From DASYTH01 sp035712165 (lineage in GTDB: Bacteria; Actinomycetota; Actinomycetes; Mycobacteriales; Pseudonocardiaceae), in the NCBI RefSeq assembly GCF_035712165.1, contig NZ_DASTBH010000323.1, forward strand, positions 1 through 20,137: 20,137 bases of DNA, read 5' to 3'. Of the stretch, positions 16,641 through 20,137 are shown piece by piece. How positions within the stretch are numbered: position 1 is the first letter of the stretch; every line of letters begins with the position of its first letter. The translations under genes and the position numbers were made by a program. The notes beneath the pieces are model-generated. The model was not told where the DNA came from. It made no database searches and saw nothing but the letters and a program-made list of their open reading frames with translations.

Positions 16641-16656
16641 GTACGAAATGTCGGAC
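16641..16656. promoter_or_regulatory. IclR-type box at the regulator's own transcription start
   Basis: Read on the minus strand, GTCCGACATTTCGTAC agrees with GTTCGATATTTCGAAC at 13 of 16 positions. It begins 3 bases after the -10 and overlaps the predicted start near 16653, so it would give negative autoregulation. Confidence 0.5.
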
Positions 16657-16659
16657 GGG

Positions 16660-16689
16660 AGCTTAGGTAGAGGTGCGGTGAGCTGTCAA
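16660..16689 (-). promoter_or_regulatory. Promoter of the IclR regulator gene
   Basis: Minus strand: TTGACA (16689-16684), an 18-bp spacer, TAAGCT (16665-16660). Leader of about 26 nt to GTG 16627, which has only a weak ribosome site (GACGAG). Confidence 0.65.
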
Positions 16690-16706
16690 AACGGCCGCAG
16701 TGGATC

Positions 16707-16736
16707 TTGACCGGCGGGCCGGGCGGCACGTAGATT
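16707..16736 (+). promoter_or_regulatory. Promoter of the U32-like gene
   Basis: TTGACC (16707-16712), an 18-bp spacer, TAGATT (16731-16736). It diverges from the iclR promoter; the two -35 boxes are 17 bp apart. Predicted start near 16743. Confidence 0.65.
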
Positions 16737-16777
16737 CGATAGAATTCGAACGTCGAACCGGTTTCGATATTTCGAAC
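16735..16777. promoter_or_regulatory. Array of five TTCGA-type half-sites (IclR operator) before the U32-like gene
   Basis: Half-sites start at 16735 (TTCGA), 16745 (TTCGAA), 16753 (TCGAA), 16762 (TTTCGA) and 16771 (TTCGAAC), 8-10 bp apart. The last two form TTTCGATATTTCGAAC (16762-16777), 15 of 16 identical to the reverse complement of 12087-12102. The array spans from the -10 into the leader. Confidence 0.6.
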
Positions 16778-16787
16778 AAGGAGTGGC

Positions 16788-17645
16788 ATGCCTCGCTTCC
16801 CGGACGGCGCGCACTATCGCGTGGAGATCCCCAGTGTCGAGGGGCCACGTTGCCTCGACGCCGTGCTCACCGAGGCCGACCGGCTGGAGGTTCCGGTCAG
16901 CCGCGTGTCCCAGGGCAGCGGGGTCGGAATGCTCACCGACGCCGAGATCGGGGAGATGGTCAAGCTCGGCGCCGCGGCCGGCGTCGAGCTCAGCCTGTTC
17001 GCCCGGCCGTGCGCGGCGTGGGGGCCGTCGGCCATGGCCCGCATGCCGGCCGGCGCCGTGCTCGCCCCGACCGCCTGGGGGCAGGACCAGCTCACCGCCG
17101 CCGTCGACGAGATCCGCCGGGCCGCCGACCTCGGCGTGCGCAGCGTGCTGGTCTCCGACCTCGGGGTGCTGGCCACGCTGGGCCGGCTGCGCACCGCCGG
17201 CGAACTGCCGGCCGACCTGCAGGCCAAGGTGTCGGTGATGCTGCCGGTGGCCAACCCGGCCACCGCCGAGGTCCTGGTCGGCCTGGGCGCCAACACCCTC
17301 AACCTGCCCACGGACCTGACGCTGGCGCACATCGCCGAGATCCGCGCCGCGGTGGACGTTCCGTTGGACGTCTACGTCGAGGCGCCGGACAACCTCGGCG
17401 GCTTCGTCCGGCACCACGAACTGCCCACCCTGGTGGAGCTCGCCGCGCCGGTCTACATCAAGTTCGGCCTGCGCAACGCCCCCGACGTCTACCCCTCGGG
17501 CACCCACCTGGACGACCTCACCACCGCCCTGTCCCGCGAACGCGTCCGCCGCGCCCGCCTCGGCCTCGACCTGCTGCACCGCGCCGGCAGCACCGCCGTG
17601 TGCTCACCCCCCGGCGCACCAGGGCTCGCGCTGCCGGTGCCGTAA
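16788..17645 (+). CDS. U32 peptidase-like TIM-barrel protein
   Basis: A protein of 285 residues from ATG 16788, with AAGGAG at 16778-16783. The alternation of strands and helices (VPVSRVSQGSGVGMLTDAEI; GVELSLFARPCAAW; LGVRSVLVSDLGVLATL; KVSVMLPVANPATAEVLVGLGANTLNLPTDL; VPLDVYVEAPDN; APVYIKFGLRNAPDVYPSG) indicates a beta/alpha barrel, most like the COG0826/U32 group. The Cys cluster seen in RlhA/TrhP-type U32 proteins is not apparent, so protease or RNA hydroxylation activity is doubtful. Its promoter carries the same operator as the arabinan genes, and it faces the IclR gene. A role in sugar or sugar-acid metabolism is inferred. A sugar-related isomerase/aldolase-like barrel is the main alternative. 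Confidence 0.6.
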   Translation: MPRFPDGAHYRVEIPSVEGPRCLDAVLTEADRLEVPVSRVSQGSGVGMLTDAEIGEMVKLGAAAGVELSLFARPCAAWGPSAMARMPAGAVLAPTAWGQDQLTAAVDEIRRAADLGVRSVLVSDLGVLATLGRLRTAGELPADLQAKVSVMLPVANPATAEVLVGLGANTLNLPTDLTLAHIAEIRAAVDVPLDVYVEAPDNLGGFVRHHELPTLVELAAPVYIKFGLRNAPDVYPSGTHLDDLTTALSRERVRRARLGLDLLHRAGSTAVCSPPGAPGLALPVP

Positions 17646-17696
17646 ACCGCGTTGCCGGGCAGAATTGCCGCGAGCCGCACGCGATCGGAGTCATCC

Positions 17697-18524
17697 ATGC
17701 CAGCTCGCAGCACCCTCACCACGCTGCGCACCCTCGATGGCCTGCAGCTGGCCGGCACCCTCGTCACGCCCGCCCAGCCCCGGAACAATGCCCTGGTCAT
17801 GGTGCATGGCGGCGGCGTGACCCGGGAGGAGGGCGGCTTCTTCACCCGGCTGGCCGACGGCCTGGCCGAGTCCGGCATCGGCTCCCTGCGGTTCGACCTG
17901 CGAGGCCATGGCGAGAGCGAAGGTCTGCAACAAGAGCTGACGCTGGCGGCCATCCTGAACGACATCCGCGTGGCCGTGGCCGAATTGAAGGCGCGGACCG
18001 GCCTTCCTGCCGTGAGCCTGCTCGGTGCCAGCTTCGGCGGTGGCATCTGCGGCTACTACGCGGCCAAAAGACCAGACGAGATCGCTCGGCTGGTCCTGCT
18101 CAATCCCCAGTTCGACTACAAGAAGCGCACGATTGACAGCCGGCCCTACTGGTCCGACGACCAGCTCGATGACGAGACGGCCCGCCAGCTCGCCGCCGAT
18201 GGTCACATCAACTTCACGCCGACCCTGAAACACGGCCGAGCGATCCTCAATGAGGTCTTCTGGTTGAGACCCGACGACGTCATCGGTGAGATCACCGCAC
18301 CAACCCTGCTGGTGCACGGCACCAAGGACACCTTCGTCCCCATCGAATCCTCTCGGGCGGCAGTGAACTTGTTCCGCACCGAAGTCCGGTTGGTGGAGAT
18401 CGAGGGTGCCCAGCACGGGTTCGCAGTCCACGAGGATCCCCAGTACCTCAACCCGCAAAGCCAGGAATGGCAGGCCGAGGTGATCCGCACGGTCTCTGGC
18501 TGGCTCGTTGCGCACCAAGGCTAG
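17697..18524 (+). CDS. Alpha/beta hydrolase
   Basis: A protein of 275 residues from ATG 17697 (CGGAG 8 bases upstream). Alpha/beta-hydrolase fold features: oxyanion strand VMVHGGG (34-40), FDLRGHGES (66-74), nucleophile elbow GASFGGG with S112, acid D211 in LLVHGTKDTFVP, and H240 in GAQHGF. There is no signal peptide. It resembles BAAT/dienelactone-hydrolase-like or serine aminopeptidase S33 proteins; the substrate is unknown. It starts 51 bp after the U32-like gene and could be read through from it. It contains more A/T-ending codons (for example AAA AGA CCA near 18064) than the genes to the left. Its stop overlaps the XRE gene by CTAG. Confidence 0.85.
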   Translation: MPARSTLTTLRTLDGLQLAGTLVTPAQPRNNALVMVHGGGVTREEGGFFTRLADGLAESGIGSLRFDLRGHGESEGLQQELTLAAILNDIRVAVAELKARTGLPAVSLLGASFGGGICGYYAAKRPDEIARLVLLNPQFDYKKRTIDSRPYWSDDQLDDETARQLAADGHINFTPTLKHGRAILNEVFWLRPDDVIGEITAPTLLVHGTKDTFVPIESSRAAVNLFRTEVRLVEIEGAQHGFAVHEDPQYLNPQSQEWQAEVIRTVSGWLVAHQG

Positions 18525-19723
18525 CGGGCGGGGTGCCGCGCGAGAACGTCGCCGAACTCCCGTACCGCCGGACGGCTGCGCCATGGTGCCAACGTCCGCA
18601 TGACCTCATTCAGGACACGCAGGGTTCGACGGGAGTCGGTCGCCAGTGCGATCTCGACCGAGCCCAGGCCGACCGCAGCCGCTTCATCCGGCTCGCCGCT
18701 CAACGCTAGCGCCACCGCGCGGCGTGCCCGGAAGTACCCGGCATCCCGGCGGGAGAGCACCGCGGTGGACAACACCTCACCGAACAACGCCGCGGCCCGT
18801 CCCGGCCGACCAGCCTCGGTGAACGAACTGGCATTGCGCAACAGAAGCGTCTGGGCGGTGAAATAAGCACCGAGCCGGTCGGGCTGGTCGTCCGGCTTGA
18901 CTTGGGCAAGTAGCTCGTGGGCATGGTCAAGCCGCCGCTCAACGGCCGGCAGTGGTTCGCCGATCATGGCCATACCCAGAGCGTGCTGCTGGGTGACCTC
19001 AGCACGCACGTTGGCTGGCAGTTGCCACGGACCTTCCATCGCTGCTTGCGCCAGAGTGAGCACGCGGAGCGCATCCCGGGCGTCATAGGCCATCTGCGAC
19101 TTCTTGAGCAGCATGTAGCCCTGCATGGGCAGATCGCCGGCTTCCTGCGCCCATTCCATGGCGCGGTCGTACCAGAACGTCGCGTGACCTGGTTCCCGCA
19201 TGTCACGAAGCAGCCAGCCGGCGAACTCAGCACCGGATGCGCCCACGGAAAGCAACTCCCGCCGGACCGAGGGGCGCACGTCACGACCATGTGTCTCAAT
19301 GGTTCGCAGGAGTTCGAGGACAGCGGGAAGGGTTGCGGCCGGTCCGAGTTCGCCATCATCCGCAATGCAGATATCCAGCTGGCGGCGACAGTATTCGGCC
19401 AGTGGGCCGTCGAAGAACCTTGGTGCATCCTTCAGCACCGCGACCACGTGATGTCGCTCGTCCGTGTTGAACCCTTCAGCTGCGATCGGCCGCATCAGCA
19501 AGGCTGAGAGCCGCGCCCTGACCTCGCCCGACGCCTGACTGAGACAGGTGTCGAGGATGGCCTGGGTATCGGGCCACGGGATGGTTCGCTCGCCGCCTTT
19601 CTCCCACTTGGACACGGTGCGCGCGGCAACGCCCAAGCGCTCGGCGAACGCTCGCACACTGAGGCGCAAAGCAACGCGGAGAGCGCGTGTTTCCCGGCCG
19701 GTCCACCGGCCGACTGTGTCCAT
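18521..19723 (-). CDS. XRE-type regulator with large helical (TPR-like) C-terminal domain
   Basis: A protein of 400 residues from ATG 19723. The N-terminal helix-turn-helix is at about 10-60 (TGRETRALRVALRLSVRAFA, then GVAARTVSKWEKGG). The rest is alpha-helical, with repeat-like pairs (FWYDRAMEWAQEAGDLPMQG; DALRVLTLAQAAMEGPW; QHALGMAMIGEPLPAVERRL; YFRARRAVALALSGEPDEAA), as in the multicopy XRE/TPR regulators of actinomycetes (NsdA-like) tied to development and antibiotic control. GGAGGA lies 12 bases before the start, rather far, and abuts an inverted repeat. The frame extends to 19795, but the added residues cross that repeat. The target is unknown. Confidence 0.8.
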   Translation of the reverse strand: MDTVGRWTGRETRALRVALRLSVRAFAERLGVAARTVSKWEKGGERTIPWPDTQAILDTCLSQASGEVRARLSALLMRPIAAEGFNTDERHHVVAVLKDAPRFFDGPLAEYCRRQLDICIADDGELGPAATLPAVLELLRTIETHGRDVRPSVRRELLSVGASGAEFAGWLLRDMREPGHATFWYDRAMEWAQEAGDLPMQGYMLLKKSQMAYDARDALRVLTLAQAAMEGPWQLPANVRAEVTQQHALGMAMIGEPLPAVERRLDHAHELLAQVKPDDQPDRLGAYFTAQTLLLRNASSFTEAGRPGRAAALFGEVLSTAVLSRRDAGYFRARRAVALALSGEPDEAAAVGLGSVEIALATDSRRTLRVLNEVMRTLAPWRSRPAVREFGDVLARHPAR

Positions 19724-19740
19724 GACGTGGGATTTTCCTC

Positions 19741-19758
19741 CGAGAATCCCGATTCTCG
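19741..19758. promoter_or_regulatory. 18-bp inverted repeat upstream of the XRE gene, candidate operator
   Basis: CGAGAATC-CC-GATTCTCG, two exact 8-base arms with a 2-base centre, 17 bp before the XRE start and adjoining its GGAGGA purine run. The position suits autoregulation. Confidence 0.5.
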
Positions 19759-19799
19759 CAGGCTGACAGGCTGATCGGGGACAAAGGTGCGACAAAGGT
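19759..19799. repeat. Two short tandem duplications upstream of the XRE gene
   Basis: CAGGCTGA is duplicated head to tail (19759-19774), and GACAAAGGT recurs with an 11-bp period (19780-19788 and 19791-19799). Both abut the inverted repeat. They may be regulator sites on one helix face or slippage products. Confidence 0.6.
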
Positions 19800-19896
19800 T
19801 CTACAGCCGCTCATTGGCAGCCCGGCGTCGTTCATCCAGGCTCATGAGCAAGGCACCTGGCGCCGGATTCTGCCGGTTCGGCGCTGGGTGCCATCC

Positions 19897-20137
19897 ATGT
19901 CGGTACAGATGAGAGTGCGACACGACAGAATGAGAGTGCGAGCGAGACGGCGTGGCGCCCGGACGAATCCGACCAGGGTGGTTGGCCAGTCGACCCACGT
20001 TTTCCGGGGCCAAGGCGAGGCGATCACGGTGGCCGAACTGCTTGCGGACGCGATCGAACGCGGCGAGGGAATTCGCCTGAACTGGCCGCTGGACGACTTC
20101 GATCGCAGCCCGATCCGACCCGACGAGTGGGACCAGT
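19897..20137 (+). CDS. Unrecognised protein, N-terminal part (3' truncated by window edge)
   Basis: An open frame runs to the window end. Credible protein sequence begins near VVGQSTHVFRGQGEAITVAE and continues LLADAIERGEGIRLNWPLDD. The first 27 residues from ATG 19897 are mostly Arg codons of the AGA/CGA type and overlap direct repeats, so the true start may be GTG 19978 or ATG 19930. No Shine-Dalgarno is convincing at any of these. It is divergent from the XRE regulator and may be its partner or target. I do not recognise the family. The 173 bp before it contain only the repeats described. Confidence 0.45.
   Translation, partial: MSVQMRVRHDRMRVRARRRGARTNPTRVVGQSTHVFRGQGEAITVAELLADAIERGEGIRLNWPLDDFDRSPIRPDEWDQ
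19909..19941. repeat. 12-bp direct repeat with 21-bp period
   Basis: ATGAGAGTGCGA occurs at 19909-19920 and 19930-19941, 21 bp apart (two helical turns), at the presumed 5' end of the rightmost gene. Confidence 0.7.

Noticed and set aside
16628..16789. 54-residue N-terminal extension of the IclR regulator
   Set aside because: It spans both divergent promoters and operators and overlaps the start of the U32-like gene; GTG 16627 gives the usual IclR length.
19801..20013. Minus-strand 70-codon frame at the right end
   Set aside because: It is Ser/His/Arg-rich because of the direct repeats, lacks a ribosome site, and competes with a more protein-like plus frame.

Overview
The window looks like chromosome from a high-GC actinomycete. 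Genes are very GC-rich with G/C-ending codons, GTG starts are common, -10 boxes follow TAnnnT, and several starts look leaderless. The gene families (SARP-like ATPase regulator, PucR, DUF1206, large XRE/TPR-like regulator, secreted arabinan hydrolases) fit Pseudonocardiaceae- or Streptomyces-like bacteria; the genus cannot be fixed by eye. I see no rRNA, tRNA, CRISPR array or insertion sequence.

Left edge (1-2826, +): three translationally coupled genes, the end of an ATP-grasp ligase, a GNAT-fold acyltransferase and a glutamine-synthetase-like ligase. This looks like a cassette that makes an amide- or peptide-linked small molecule, and it continues outside the window. Next (-) is an SPFH/NfeD membrane pair, then a PucR-family regulator (+) with a perfect 23-bp palindrome upstream, and a convergent SRPBCC protein. 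A gap of about 400 bp (6084-6487) holds seven head-to-tail 22-bp repeats just upstream of an acyl-CoA-ligase-type gene. Then come a two-gene operon (-) of an unusually short SARP-like ATPase regulator and a DUF1206 membrane protein, a divergent two-TM K+ channel with an RCK domain and an apparent MthK-style internal start, and a small unknown gene.

Centre-right (12032-17645): an arabinan-degradation locus. Two secreted GH43 enzymes (an exo-arabinofuranosidase type with an AbfB domain, and an endo-arabinanase) form an operon. A strong bidirectional terminator separates them from a secreted aldose 1-epimerase. An IclR-family regulator and a divergent U32-like TIM-barrel protein follow. All four transcription units have the same architecture, TTGAC(A/C/G)-18 bp-TAnnnT, with a TTCGA-based inverted repeat at or just after the transcription start. 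This defines a candidate IclR regulon directly from sequence and ties the U32-like protein to arabinan use. The GH43 enzymes would release arabinose outside the cell, the epimerase would equilibrate its anomers, and the regulator would sense a sugar or derivative. No transporter or intracellular arabinose pathway is in the window.

Right edge: an alpha/beta hydrolase and a convergent XRE regulator whose upstream region is rich in short repeats, then the start of an unrecognised gene cut off by the window end. Five tail-to-tail gene pairs are nearly or actually fused; four share a 4-nt overlapping stop (CTAG or TTAG).
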